NCBI GenBank assembly: GCA_902801375.1 | Contig: CADCIB010000023.1 | Span: 1-42,031 of the forward strand | DNA from: an uncultured Prevotellaceae bacterium | GTDB taxonomy: Bacteria; Bacteroidota; Bacteroidia; Bacteroidales; Bacteroidaceae | Length of the DNA stretch: 42,031 nt | Direction: 5' to 3' | Shown: in pieces, positions 26,754 to 35,083 of the stretch | Layout: every line of letters begins with the position of its first letter | How positions within the stretch are numbered: position 1 is the stretch's first letter | Notes under the pieces: model-generated | What the model was told of the DNA's origin: nothing | The model's input: the letters and a program-made list of their open reading frames with translations, nothing else | Databases searched by the model: none | Translations under genes and position numbers: made by a program

Positions 26754-27464
26754 TTGGAGGCAAAGAAAACATACAAAGCCGACCTGGAACATGGTAGAAA
26801 ATGGCGGTTGCTGGCGGGATTGGCCATCTCGTTGGCTGCATTCTTTGCCGTTTTGGAATACCGTTGGACGCCTTCGTTCGACGATATCGACGAGTCGTTG
26901 CTCGACGATGTTGCACGCGATATGGAGCTTTTGCCCGCCCTGCAGCAGCAAGACATGATTGCCCTGAGCCAACTGGAGGAGCCTCAGGCGCCCACTCCGC
27001 GACTCAACATCGTGGAAAAAGAGGTGGCTCATGAGGTGACAGAGCGTCTGGTTCAGCAGCTGCAAGTGGCGCTGAATGCTGAGAGCATCATCAGTCCCGA
27101 CGAAGTGAACGCGCCGCTGCTTCCTGTAGCCCTCAACGAGAGTGATCAAGTGCTGAGTTTCCGTGAGGTGGAGAAACTGCCCGAATATCCTGGAGGCATG
27201 GTGGAATTCATGAAATGGCTGACGCGAAACCTGAAATACCCCGCTGATGCCAAGCGGGCGGGTGTACAGGGAAAGGTCGTCGTGTCGTTTGTCATCAATC
27301 AAGACGGCACGACCTGCGACCACCGCATTGTGAAGTCGCACTTCTCTTCGATGGACCGCGAAGTGCTTCGTGTGCTGAAACTCATGCCCAACTGGAAGCC
27401 TGGAGAAGACAAGGGGAAGCCTTGCCGCACCATGTTTGTCATTCCTGTTGTCTTCATGCTTTAG
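26754..27464 (+). CDS. tonB: energy transducer TonB (apparent TTG start)
   Basis: 236 aa read from a TTG at 26754. This start gives MEAKKTYKADLEHGRKWRLL, the typical N-terminus of short Bacteroidetes TonB proteins, and the next in-frame ATG (26922) would remove the membrane anchor. A TM helix lies at about 18-36, then a Pro-poor acidic spacer, and the TonB C-terminal domain at about 150-236 (LPEYPGGMVEFMKWL, 'VVVSFVINQDGTTCDHRIVKS'). It links inner-membrane proton force to outer-membrane receptors such as the one at 37383-39587. A 22-bp repeat array lies just downstream. Confidence 0.88.
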   Translation: MEAKKTYKADLEHGRKWRLLAGLAISLAAFFAVLEYRWTPSFDDIDESLLDDVARDMELLPALQQQDMIALSQLEEPQAPTPRLNIVEKEVAHEVTERLVQQLQVALNAESIISPDEVNAPLLPVALNESDQVLSFREVEKLPEYPGGMVEFMKWLTRNLKYPADAKRAGVQGKVVVSFVINQDGTTCDHRIVKSHFSSMDREVLRVLKLMPNWKPGEDKGKPCRTMFVIPVVFML

Positions 27465-27500
27465 CTCCCAATTTTCATTCCATATCAAATCACGTTTATT

Positions 27501-27575
27501 TAGATAATCTGACGCGCTCACTCAGATAATCTGACACGCTCACTCAGATAATCCGGCACGCTCACTCCGATAGTG
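27501..27575. repeat. 22-bp-period tandem repeat array between tonB and the prenyl synthase gene
   Basis: Units beginning AGATAATC start at 27502, 27524 and 27546, exactly 22 bp apart. A partial copy starts at 27568. The core ATAATCTGACGC matches the ATAGTTTGACGC core of the array at 16263-16340 with R/Y differences only, while the remaining 10 bp differ between the two loci but are conserved within each. Confidence 0.85.
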
Positions 27576-27634
27576 CCTCATGGCGCGAAATGATATTTGC
27601 GAAAAGCAAAAAAGCATATATTTTGCCCGTTTCG

Positions 27635-27665
27635 CTTGTGGTTTCACAAATAATTAGTATATTTG
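27635..27665 (+). promoter_or_regulatory. promoter of the prenyl synthase-tatD pair
   Basis: CTTG (27635-27638), a 19-bp spacer, TATATTTG (27658-27665). The predicted leader is about 65 nt to the ATG at 27737. Confidence 0.6.
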
Positions 27666-27736
27666 CAGCATCATTGCAGAAGGCAATGTTTGGCGCCGTT
27701 GCCAATTCCTGATCACATCAAACAAATAGAAGCATC

Positions 27737-28711
27737 ATGAAAACAGCCCATGAAATCTTAGAGATTTTCAACCGCTACCTGGAGGCTCTGCCCTACGACC
27801 GTGAGCCCAGAAGCCTGTACGAACCCATTCGCTACGAACTTTCGCTTGGTGGAAAGCGCATCAGACCTTCGCTGATGATGATGGCCTACAATCTCTACAA
27901 AGAGGATGTAGAGACCATTCTGCCACAGGCTTGTGCTTTGGAAACCTATCACAACCATACATTGCTGCACGACGACCTGATGGATCGTGCCAGTGTGCGA
28001 CGCGGGCAGCCGACGGTTCACGTGAAGTGGGACGACAATACGGCCATCCTTTCAGGCGACGCCATGCTGCTGGTGGCCTGTCAGCGGATGCTCAACTGTA
28101 GTCCGGAACTGATGCCGAAGGTGCAGAACCTGTTTGTGGAAACGGCCATCGAGATTTGCGAAGGTCAGCAATACGACATGGATTTCGAGACTCGCATGGA
28201 CGTGCGCGAAGAGGAATACATCGAGATGATCCGTCTGAAGACGAGCGTGCTCCTGGCTTGTGCCACGAAGATGGGAGCCATCTTGGCCGGCGCGCCAGAA
28301 GAAGATGCAGAGAATCTCTATAAGTTTGGCGAGCAGATGGGACTGGCCTTCCAACTTCAGGACGACTATCTCGATGTCTATGGCGACCCGAAGGTGTTTG
28401 GTAAGGCTATCGGCGGCGACATTCTCTGCAACAAGAAGACCTATATGCTCATCAATGCGCTGAACCGTGCCGACGAGGCACAAAGGCAGGAAATGGACCG
28501 CTGGCTGAACGCAGAGAATCCCAATCCGCAGGAGAAGATTGCCGCTCTCACGCGCGCGTATAATAATATAGGTATCGACAAGCTCGCGCAGGAGAAGATT
28601 GAGCACTATTTTGCTGAGAGCCGCAAGTACCTGGACAAGGTGAACGTGACCGACGAAAGGAAGCAGGTCTTGGTGGAATACACCAACCGCATGATGCACC
28701 GCGAATACTAA
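27737..28711 (+). CDS. trans-polyprenyl diphosphate synthase (farnesyl/geranylgeranyl type)
   Basis: 324 aa. Condenses isopentenyl diphosphate with allylic diphosphates for quinone, carotenoid or undecaprenyl precursors. 'GGKRIRPSL' (38-46) binds IPP. The first Asp-rich motif is DDLMD (79-83) and the second DDYLD (209-213). The residues four and five positions before the first motif (Thr, His) are not the aromatic pair of short-chain enzymes, so product length is uncertain. It starts after a good promoter, and tatD follows 44 bp later. Confidence 0.93.
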   Translation: MKTAHEILEIFNRYLEALPYDREPRSLYEPIRYELSLGGKRIRPSLMMMAYNLYKEDVETILPQACALETYHNHTLLHDDLMDRASVRRGQPTVHVKWDDNTAILSGDAMLLVACQRMLNCSPELMPKVQNLFVETAIEICEGQQYDMDFETRMDVREEEYIEMIRLKTSVLLACATKMGAILAGAPEEDAENLYKFGEQMGLAFQLQDDYLDVYGDPKVFGKAIGGDILCNKKTYMLINALNRADEAQRQEMDRWLNAENPNPQEKIAALTRAYNNIGIDKLAQEKIEHYFAESRKYLDKVNVTDERKQVLVEYTNRMMHREY

Positions 28712-28755
28712 CCCATATTGTTCAGTAAGCTGTTATTTTATGACAGCCCAAGATA

Positions 28756-29574
28756 ATGATAGATACACACGCACACTTAGACGGCCCTGAGTTCAACGAC
28801 GACCGTGCCGCCATGATGCAACGAGCCAAGGAAGCTGGAGTGAGCAAGGTGTTCATTCCTGCCATCGACTTGCCTTCTGTACAGACGGTGGTGGAAACCT
28901 GCCGCCAGTTTGAGGGCTTTGCCTATCCCATGATAGGGCTCCATCCAGAAGAAGTGAAGGCCGACTATCCTGCCGTCCTTGCTGAAATGCGCCGTCTCCT
29001 CGACGCCAATCTGCCCTCCGCTGGAGAGTGTGACGAGGTTCCGCCACGCCAACAACCCCCTTTCATCGCTATCGGCGAAGTAGGCCTCGACTACTACTGG
29101 AGTCGCGAATTTGAGCAAGAGCAACTCGCAGCCTTCGAGGAACAGGTGCGCTGGAGCATAGAGACGCGCCTGCCGCTGATGATTCATTGTCGCAAGGCGC
29201 AAAACGAAATGGTCAATTTGCTGAAACGATATAAGGACGATTTGCCTGGCGGCGTGTTCCATTGCTTCACTGGCAATGAGCGCGAAGCAGAGGAATTGCT
29301 GCAGTTCCCACGCTTCGTGCTGGGTATTGGTGGCGTGCTGACGTTCAAGAAAAGCCATCTGCCAGAGACGCTTCCGGCTGTTGTGCCGCTGGAACGCATC
29401 GTCTTGGAGACCGACAGTCCCTATATGGCGCCCGTCCCCATGCGTGGGAAGCGCAACGAAAGCAGCTATGTGAAGTTTGTTCAGCAACGTCTGGCCGAGT
29501 GCTACCAGACAACCGAGGAGCATATCTCAGCCGTTACCGATGCCAATGTGGAGCGCATCTTCAGCCTCTTGTGA
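28756..29574 (+). CDS. tatD: TatD family metal-dependent DNase
   Basis: 272 aa, TIM-barrel hydrolase. Metal ligands are visible: 'DTHAHLDG' near the start (H5, H7), the Glu in GEVGLDYYW, His in 'LMIHCRKA', His in 'GVFHCFTGN', and Asp in 'LETDSPYMAP'. TatD proteins are 3'-5' exonucleases linked to DNA repair and fragmentation. The length and motif order are normal. There is a small insertion rich in Pro/Arg around residues 80-100. It converges on the lipoprotein gene at 29628. Confidence 0.92.
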   Translation: MIDTHAHLDGPEFNDDRAAMMQRAKEAGVSKVFIPAIDLPSVQTVVETCRQFEGFAYPMIGLHPEEVKADYPAVLAEMRRLLDANLPSAGECDEVPPRQQPPFIAIGEVGLDYYWSREFEQEQLAAFEEQVRWSIETRLPLMIHCRKAQNEMVNLLKRYKDDLPGGVFHCFTGNEREAEELLQFPRFVLGIGGVLTFKKSHLPETLPAVVPLERIVLETDSPYMAPVPMRGKRNESSYVKFVQQRLAECYQTTEEHISAVTDANVERIFSLL

Positions 29575-29627
29575 GGCTGTTGCGACATCCTTTCTGACCG
29601 TCTAAGACAGCTCGGAGATAATCGAAT

Positions 29628-29987
29628 TTAGTTCTCTTTACAGGCAATGACCTGCGAAAGCGAACGATTCATGTAGAAAGTGAAGTGGAGTGTGTCGTGC
29701 TCGTTGGTGAAACGGACGCGCGAGTAGAGTAGGGGTTCGCCCTTGATGTGCTCGCCGAAAGCAATGTTTTTCTTGAAATGAGGCAAGTTTGCCGCTTGCT
29801 GCTGCATATTCACGATGATGCTGTCTGTCAGTTTGAACGTGGAGTCGACCTTGTCGTAGCTGCGGCGCATGTCGCCCATCGTGGTGTTCTCTTCGACGAA
29901 CGAACCTATCAAGGCCTTTGCCTTGTGCTTCTGGCCGCAACCGCAAAGCACAAGGACAAAGGTCGTGAGGTATAAGAGTTTCTTCAT
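29628..29987 (-). CDS. small lipoprotein of unknown function
   Basis: 119 aa from the ATG at 29987; the longer frame adds 13 residues before a good lipoprotein signal. The signal MKKLLYLTTFVLVLCGCG has a lipobox-like cysteine at about 15-17. The mature part is about 100 residues with no recognised domain ('GDMRRSYDKVDSTFKLTDSI'). It lies 51 bp downstream of pepD on the same strand and probably shares its transcript. I do not recognise the family. Confidence 0.75.
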   Translation of the reverse strand: MKKLLYLTTFVLVLCGCGQKHKAKALIGSFVEENTTMGDMRRSYDKVDSTFKLTDSIIVNMQQQAANLPHFKKNIAFGEHIKGEPLLYSRVRFTNEHDTLHFTFYMNRSLSQVIACKEN

Positions 29988-30038
29988 TCTATTTCGATGA
30001 ATGGTCATTTCATGAAGTATCTGCAAAACAACTGCTGA

Positions 30039-31496
30039 TTACTTCTCAGGCGTATTCTTGAGGATTTCCATCAGGTGATCCCACACCATCTGCACCGTCG
30101 GGATGAGCAGACGCTCGTCGGGTGAGTGGACACCACGAAGCGTCGGACCAAACGACACCATATCGAGGTTGGGATACTTCTCTGAGAACAGACCGCACTC
30201 CAAGCCAGCATGGATGCCCAGCACCTTCGGGTCTTTGCCAAAGAGCTTGCGGTAGGTTTCTACGGCGAGCTTGGTCATCTTGCTGTTGGGGTTCATCTTC
30301 CATGCGGGATAGCCGTCGCCTTGCACCACTTCGGCACCAGCCAGTTGGAACACGGCCTTGATGGTGGCGGCCTGGTTGTCGAGGGCACTCATCACGTTAC
30401 TGCGCTGTGAAGCGATCACTACCATCTCGTTTTCTTTCGTCTCGCAGCTGGCCACATTGTTGGAAGTCTCCACGAGCCAAGCGATTTCCTCGTCCTGACA
30501 CATAGCGAACACGCCGTTGTCGGCAGCCTGCAGGGCCTGGATGATGCGGGTGCTAGCCTCGATGGGCAGCACGGGAGCAGCCTCAGCGCTCTCCATGTTG
30601 AACTGCATGGACTTCTCTGTCACGTGGTATTCTTCCTGCACTTCAGCGGCGAAGACATTCCAGTCGGCCTTTACGTTCTCCTTCACGTCGGCGGGTACTG
30701 CGAAATGAGCCACACCGTCGCGAGGAATAGCGTTGTGCAGTTTGCCTGCATTGTAGCTCACCAGGCGCAATCCGTACTTCTCCTGAACCATGTAGAGGAA
30801 GCGGGCGATGATTTTCAGGGCGTTGCCGCGCTTCTTGTTGATGTCGTCGCCAGAGTGTCCACCTACGAGACCTTTCAGCGAAGCCTTCATGAAGAACATG
30901 CCTGCGGGGGCCTCTTCGCGCTGGAAGCGGAACGTAGCCGTAGTGTTGCGGCCACCTGCACACGATACGAAGATCTGGCCTTCGTCCTCAGAGTCGAGGT
31001 TGATGAGCATGTCGCCAGTCATGAATCCGGGCTTCATACCCTCAGCGCCCGTCAGTCCGGTCTCCTCGTCGCGTGTGAAGACACACTCCAGAGGACCGTG
31101 CTCGATGTCGTTGCTATCGAGGATAGCCATCTCGATGGCACAGCCGATACCATCGTCGGCACCCAGGGTGGTTCCCTTGGCAGCGAGCCATTCGCCGTCG
31201 ATATAGGTCTGAATGGCATCCTTGTCGAAGTCGAAGTCCAGGTCGACAAGCTTCTCGCACACCATATCCATGTGGCTCTGCAGAATCACAGTGGCGCGGT
31301 TCTCATAGCCCTTGGTGGCGGGTTTGCGGATCAGCACATTGCCTGTTTCGTCGACTTTGGTCTCAAGGCCGCGGCTTTCACCGAAGTTTTTCAGATACTC
31401 GATCATCTTTTCCTCGCGCTTGCTGGGACGGGGAATCTGGTTGATCTTAGCGAACATTTCAAAGACGCAAGCTGGTTTTAATTCACTTTTATTCAT
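30039..31496 (-). CDS. pepD: aminoacyl-histidine dipeptidase (M20 family, PepD)
   Basis: 485 aa from the ATG at 31496; the frame is open to 31535, but the MNKSELKPACVFEMF start is the family norm. Di-zinc peptidase that cleaves Xaa-His and other dipeptides in the cytoplasm. Metal-site motifs are 'LQSHMDMV' (His), 'LGADDGIG' (bridging Asp), 'TRDEETGLTGAEG' (catalytic Glu-Glu) and the late 'HAGLECG'. A lid/dimerisation domain is inserted in the middle, as in PepD. A strong minus-strand promoter lies at 31569-31600. Confidence 0.94.
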   Translation of the reverse strand: MNKSELKPACVFEMFAKINQIPRPSKREEKMIEYLKNFGESRGLETKVDETGNVLIRKPATKGYENRATVILQSHMDMVCEKLVDLDFDFDKDAIQTYIDGEWLAAKGTTLGADDGIGCAIEMAILDSNDIEHGPLECVFTRDEETGLTGAEGMKPGFMTGDMLINLDSEDEGQIFVSCAGGRNTTATFRFQREEAPAGMFFMKASLKGLVGGHSGDDINKKRGNALKIIARFLYMVQEKYGLRLVSYNAGKLHNAIPRDGVAHFAVPADVKENVKADWNVFAAEVQEEYHVTEKSMQFNMESAEAAPVLPIEASTRIIQALQAADNGVFAMCQDEEIAWLVETSNNVASCETKENEMVVIASQRSNVMSALDNQAATIKAVFQLAGAEVVQGDGYPAWKMNPNSKMTKLAVETYRKLFGKDPKVLGIHAGLECGLFSEKYPNLDMVSFGPTLRGVHSPDERLLIPTVQMVWDHLMEILKNTPEK

Positions 31497-31535
31497 TATT
31501 AATGCTTTTTTTATCGGAATGTTGGCAGAAATCAC

Positions 31536-31543
31536 TACCTTTG
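31536..31543 (+). promoter_or_regulatory. plus-strand -7 box for the small membrane protein and OmpH-like genes
   Basis: TACCTTTG is followed by CACC, the common Bacteroidetes pattern. The -33 box is poor. The site faces the pepD promoter (31569-31600) on the opposite strand, so the two transcripts would overlap by about 12 nt at their 5' ends. Confidence 0.45.
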
Positions 31544-31568
31544 CACCCGAAATTCAATTAAAGTGTTG

Positions 31569-31600
31569 CAAAGTTAGCATAAATTTGCTTGTCGCACAAA
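31569..31600 (-). promoter_or_regulatory. promoter of pepD and the small lipoprotein gene
   Basis: Minus strand: TTTG (31600-31597), a 20-bp spacer, TAACTTTG (31576-31569). This is a consensus match and gives a leader of about 65 nt. Confidence 0.65.
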
Positions 31601-31649
31601 ATAAAACAGAAGATTTAGAAATAATAAACAGAAAATAAGAATTAAGGTC

Positions 31650-31850
31650 ATGATGGCAACGCTGCTGCTCAGTCTGGGCTTGTTGGCAATAGGCATATTG
31701 CTGCTGCTGGTGAAGGTGCTGTTGAAGAAAAACGGCAAGTTCTCCTCTCAGCATGTGCACGACAATCCTGCTATGCGCAAGATGGGCATCCATTGCGTGG
31801 TGGATCAGGACCGAGAGGAAAGAAACAGGAAGAAACTAACAAACAAATAA
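31650..31850 (+). CDS. small single-pass membrane protein, conserved type
   Basis: 66 aa. One TM helix (about 3-23) with a basic cytoplasmic side, then a hydrophilic tail containing 'FSSQHVHDNPAMRKMGIHCVVDQDREER'. A similar short protein with a His/Cys-containing tail occurs in many Bacteroidetes, but I know of no function. ATG codons at 31650 and 31653 are both possible starts. The OmpH-like gene starts 13 bp later, so the two form one transcript. Confidence 0.72.
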   Translation: MMATLLLSLGLLAIGILLLLVKVLLKKNGKFSSQHVHDNPAMRKMGIHCVVDQDREERNRKKLTNK

Positions 31851-31863
31851 TCAAAACAGTAAA

Positions 31864-32469
31864 ATGAAGAAAACAGTATTTATGGCCGTGGCAGCCGTCC
31901 TTGCCTTGGCATCGTGCAACAACCAGGCACCAAAGATGGACGAGAAGACACAAAAGGATTCTGTGCAGAACGAGATGAAAATTGCCTACGTGGAAGTAGA
32001 CAGCATCATGTCGCAGTATAAGTTCTGCAAGTACATGGAGCCCATACTCGAGAAGAAAGCTCAGAACTCGCGCAACACGCTGGCTCAGAAGCAGCAGTCG
32101 CTGCAGGCCGCTGCCGCCAAGTTCCAGCAGGACCTTCAGAACAACAAGTACACCCAACAGCAGGCTGAGCAGGTGAATGCCGGACTGCAGAAGCAGAATG
32201 CCGACCTGCAGGCTCTGGCTCAGCGTCTCGACAACGAGCTGGCCAACGAGCAGCAGAAGTACCTGCAGGCTGTGAACGACTCCATCCAGCACTTCCTCGA
32301 CCAGTACAACAAGACGAAGAAGTTTGCCTTCATCGTGACGAAGAACGGACTGCTCTATGCCGACAAGGCCTACGACATCACCAACGACGTCATCAACGGT
32401 CTGAACAAGGCTTACAAGGGAAATACCACCCCTGAAAAGGCCAAGGAAGAGAAAAAAGACAAGAAATAA
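31864..32469 (+). CDS. OmpH/Skp-like lipoprotein
   Basis: 201 aa. The signal peptide ends in a lipobox (LASC, Cys about residue 18), so it is predicted to be lipid-anchored. The mature part contains 'IAYVEVDSIMSQYKFCKYMEPILEKKAQN', the start of the OmpH domain. It is followed by a long Gln/Ala/Leu coiled coil (about 55-150) and a beta-strand end ('FAFIVTKNGLLYADKAYDITNDVI'). Skp/OmpH proteins hold unfolded outer-membrane proteins in the periplasm. A membrane-tethered form could do the same close to the membrane, which is an inference. It ends about 20 bp before the rpsP promoter region. Confidence 0.88.
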   Translation: MKKTVFMAVAAVLALASCNNQAPKMDEKTQKDSVQNEMKIAYVEVDSIMSQYKFCKYMEPILEKKAQNSRNTLAQKQQSLQAAAAKFQQDLQNNKYTQQQAEQVNAGLQKQNADLQALAQRLDNELANEQQKYLQAVNDSIQHFLDQYNKTKKFAFIVTKNGLLYADKAYDITNDVINGLNKAYKGNTTPEKAKEEKKDKK

Positions 32470-32489
32470 TACACTTTTTTGTCAGAAAA

Positions 32490-32521
32490 GTTGCGGGAAC
32501 GCGGGAAAAGCCGTACCTTTG
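32490..32521 (+). promoter_or_regulatory. promoter of rpsP
   Basis: GTTG (32490-32493), a 20-bp spacer, TACCTTTG (32514-32521). The leader to the ATG at 32579 is about 50 nt. Confidence 0.6.
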
Positions 32522-32578
32522 CAGCCGCTATCACGAGATGGTAGCATAATTCAAACCTAATTTAACAAATAAAAACAA

Positions 32579-33109
32579 ATGGCAACAAAAATCAGATTGC
32601 AGCGTGGCGGTCATAAGGGATATGCTTTCTACAGCATCGTTATCGCCGACGCTCGTGCACCACGAGATGGTAGATTTACTGAGAAGATTGGTACTTACAA
32701 CCCCAACACCAATCCTGCCACAGTAGATTTGAATTTTGAGCGCGCACTCTATTGGGTAGAGGTTGGCGCTCAGCCCACGGACACTGTACGTAACATCCTG
32801 AGCAAGGAAGGCGTTTACCTCATGAAGCACCTGCGTGGTGGCGTGAAGAAGGGCGCATTCGGCGAGGATGCCGTTCAGGCAAAGTTCGACGCTTGGAAAC
32901 AGGCAAAGGAGAAGGGCTTCGAGGCTGTTCGCGAGAAGGACGCTAAGGCCAAGAAGGACCTCGCTGCCAAGAAACTCGAGGCAGAGAAGAAAGTGAACGA
33001 AGCTATCGCCGCTAAGGTGGCTGAGAAAAAGGCTGCTGCCGCTGCCGCTCAGGCTGAGGCTGCTCCCGCTGAGGAAGCTGCTGCTGAAGCACCTGCTCAG
33101 GAGGCTTAA
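32579..33109 (+). CDS. rpsP: 30S ribosomal protein bS16
   Basis: 176 aa. The N-terminal 85 residues are a complete bS16 ('[41 protein letters not shown]'). The rest is a Lys/Ala/Glu-rich extension ending in Ala/Glu/Pro repeats, a tail seen in Bacteroidetes bS16 proteins. It is transcribed alone: it has its own promoter, and a strong terminator follows 28 bp after the stop. Confidence 0.97.
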   Translation: MATKIRLQRGGHKGYAFYSIVIADARAPRDGRFTEKIGTYNPNTNPATVDLNFERALYWVEVGAQPTDTVRNILSKEGVYLMKHLRGGVKKGAFGEDAVQAKFDAWKQAKEKGFEAVREKDAKAKKDLAAKKLEAEKKVNEAIAAKVAEKKAAAAAAQAEAAPAEEAAAEAPAQEA

Positions 33110-33137
33110 TTCACGCTTTCCCAACAGAAAGAAACAG

Positions 33138-33169
33138 CGGATGGACCCTTTCGTCCATCCGTTTTTTTT
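33138..33169 (+). terminator. rho-independent terminator after rpsP
   Basis: A 9-bp GC-rich stem, CGGATGGAC (33138-33146) with GTCCATCCG (33153-33161), has a 6-nt loop and is followed by eight T (33162-33169). Confidence 0.92.
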
Positions 33170-33223
33170 ATCACAATGAGCTATCAACTTGTCAACTAAT
33201 TTACTTGTCAACTCTCAATAGCT

Positions 33224-34324
33224 ATGAAACTCGGAATAATCGTATTTTTGCTGATGCCCTTTGTTGGAAGCGGCTACGTGATGTGGCACACCTGGCGCAT
33301 CCTCCCGTTGCCCGTATGGGCGAAAGTGTTGGCGATGCTGCTGATGATTGGTGCCTTTGCCTTGTTTTTCATAGCGCTGATGTCGATGCTCGACACGCTC
33401 CCCATGCCCTGGGCAACCGCCATCTACGAGGTGGGCACGTCGTGGCTCATCGTCCTGCTCTACCTCTTCATCATCTTCCTGCTGCTCGACTTGGGACGCC
33501 TGTTCCATCTTGTGCCCGTCCAATGGCTCACCAACAGCTGGCGCGGCACGCTGGGCATCCTGTTGCTGTTGGCGGTGCTGTTTGTCTATGGCAACCTGAA
33601 CTATCATCATAAGGCACGCCACACGTTTGAACTCACCACGGCAAAGCCCTTGGAGAAACCCCTAAAAGTGGTGATGATGAGCGACTTGCACTTGGGATAT
33701 CACAATCAGCGGAAGGAGCTTGCGCGATGGGTTGACCTGGTGAATCAGGAGCACCCCGACCTGATTCTCATTGCAGGCGACATCATCGACCGCAGTCTGC
33801 GGCCGCTCTTGGAACAGAAGATGTACGAAGAGTTTCGACGCTTTGAGGCACCCGTTGTGGCCTGTCTGGGCAACCACGAATACTATGCGGGCAAGAAGGG
33901 TTCGCTGGATTTCTACAAAGAGGCAGGCATCATACTGCTTCGCGACCAGGTGCTGAACTGGGGCGAAGTGTGCATCATTGGCCGCGACGACCGCACCAAT
34001 CCTCGCCGCAAGACGGTGATGACGCTGGTAGCGCCCATCGACCGCTATCGCTACACCATCCTGCTCGACCATCAGCCCCATCATCTGCTGCATGCTGAGC
34101 AGATGAATGTCGACCTGCAGCTGAGCGGCCACACCCATCACGGACAGGTATGGCCCATCTCATGGATTACGGATGCCGTCTACGAGTGTGCCTACGGCCA
34201 TCACCAGCGTCGCGACACCCACTACTATGTGAGCAGCGGCATTGGCATCTGGGGTGGAAAATATCGCATCGGCACCTGTTCGGAATATGTCGTGATTACG
34301 GTCAAACCCTATCGGAAGCGTTGA
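33224..34324 (+). CDS. membrane-anchored metallophosphoesterase (YaeI-like)
   Basis: 366 aa. Four N-terminal TM helices (about 3-24, 29-52, 66-88, 105-122) are followed by a calcineurin-like phosphoesterase domain. Metal motifs are DLHLG (D about 151), 'LIAGDIIDR', 'CLGNHEYY' and 'LSGHTHHGQVWP'. The substrate is unknown; relatives act on phospholipids or UDP-sugar lipids. It follows the rpsP terminator; a direct repeat of ACTTGTCAACT (33187 and 33203) lies just upstream. Its 3' end overlaps the convergent kdsB by 23 bp. Confidence 0.9.
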   Translation: MKLGIIVFLLMPFVGSGYVMWHTWRILPLPVWAKVLAMLLMIGAFALFFIALMSMLDTLPMPWATAIYEVGTSWLIVLLYLFIIFLLLDLGRLFHLVPVQWLTNSWRGTLGILLLLAVLFVYGNLNYHHKARHTFELTTAKPLEKPLKVVMMSDLHLGYHNQRKELARWVDLVNQEHPDLILIAGDIIDRSLRPLLEQKMYEEFRRFEAPVVACLGNHEYYAGKKGSLDFYKEAGIILLRDQVLNWGEVCIIGRDDRTNPRRKTVMTLVAPIDRYRYTILLDHQPHHLLHAEQMNVDLQLSGHTHHGQVWPISWITDAVYECAYGHHQRRDTHYYVSSGIGIWGGKYRIGTCSEYVVITVKPYRKR

Positions 34325-35078
34325 GCGATTGCAGGAAAGCCTCGGCCCGTTCAAGGTCGGCAGGGGTATCGATGCCCACCGTTTCCACATCGGTCAGTCC
34401 CACTTTTATCTTATAGCCGTTCTGCAGCCAGCGCAGCTGCTCCAGGCTCTCAGCTTTCTCCAGACTGCTCTGCGGCAGCCGGGTGATGGCTTTGAGCACC
34501 TCTGTGCGATAGGCGTAGAGGCCGATGTGCTTCAAGAACGGATATTGACCTAACCATGTTTCTGGTTCTTTCCCACGCAGGAAAGGAATGATGCTGCGGC
34601 TGAAATACAGGGCATACGACTGGTTGTCGACCACAATCTTTGGCGAATTGGGGTTCTGCAGCGCCTCGAAGCCCATCTCCTGGGTGAAGGGCTTGCCCAG
34701 CGTGGCTATCTGGGTGTGGGCATCGTCGAAGCAACGGCACACCGTCTCCAGTTGCGAAGGCTGGATGAACGGTTCGTCGCCCTGCACATTGATCACCACG
34801 TCGTAGTTGCCGCCCACGCGCTCCACAGCCTCGGCTATGCGGTCGGTACCGCTCTGATGGGTGCTTGCCGTCATCACGGCTCTGCCGCCGAAAGCCTGCA
34901 CAGCCTGATAGATGCGCTCATCGTCGGTGGCCACATAGGCATCGGCAATCACGCGCGACACTTGTTCGTAGACTCTCTCGATGACCATCTTGCCGCCAAG
35001 CATGGCCAACGGTTTGCCCGGAAAACGCGTAGAAGCGTAGCGGGCAGGGATCATAGCAATGAATTTCAATTGGTTCAT
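34302..35078 (-). CDS. kdsB: 3-deoxy-manno-octulosonate cytidylyltransferase (CMP-KDO synthetase)
   Basis: 258 aa from the ATG at 35078; the longer frame is excluded because the promoter lies inside it. Activates KDO with CTP for lipopolysaccharide core synthesis in the cytoplasm. Signatures are 'FIAMIPARYASTRFPGKPLA' at the start, 'VINVQGDEPFI' and 'KHIGLYAYRTEVL'. The -7 box ends only 6 bp before the ATG, so the mRNA should be nearly leaderless. It converges with and overlaps the phosphoesterase gene, and it is divergent from the LacI-type regulator. Confidence 0.96.
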   Translation of the reverse strand: MNQLKFIAMIPARYASTRFPGKPLAMLGGKMVIERVYEQVSRVIADAYVATDDERIYQAVQAFGGRAVMTASTHQSGTDRIAEAVERVGGNYDVVINVQGDEPFIQPSQLETVCRCFDDAHTQIATLGKPFTQEMGFEALQNPNSPKIVVDNQSYALYFSRSIIPFLRGKEPETWLGQYPFLKHIGLYAYRTEVLKAITRLPQSSLEKAESLEQLRWLQNGYKIKVGLTDVETVGIDTPADLERAEAFLQSLNASDRV

Positions 35079-35083
35079 GGCTG

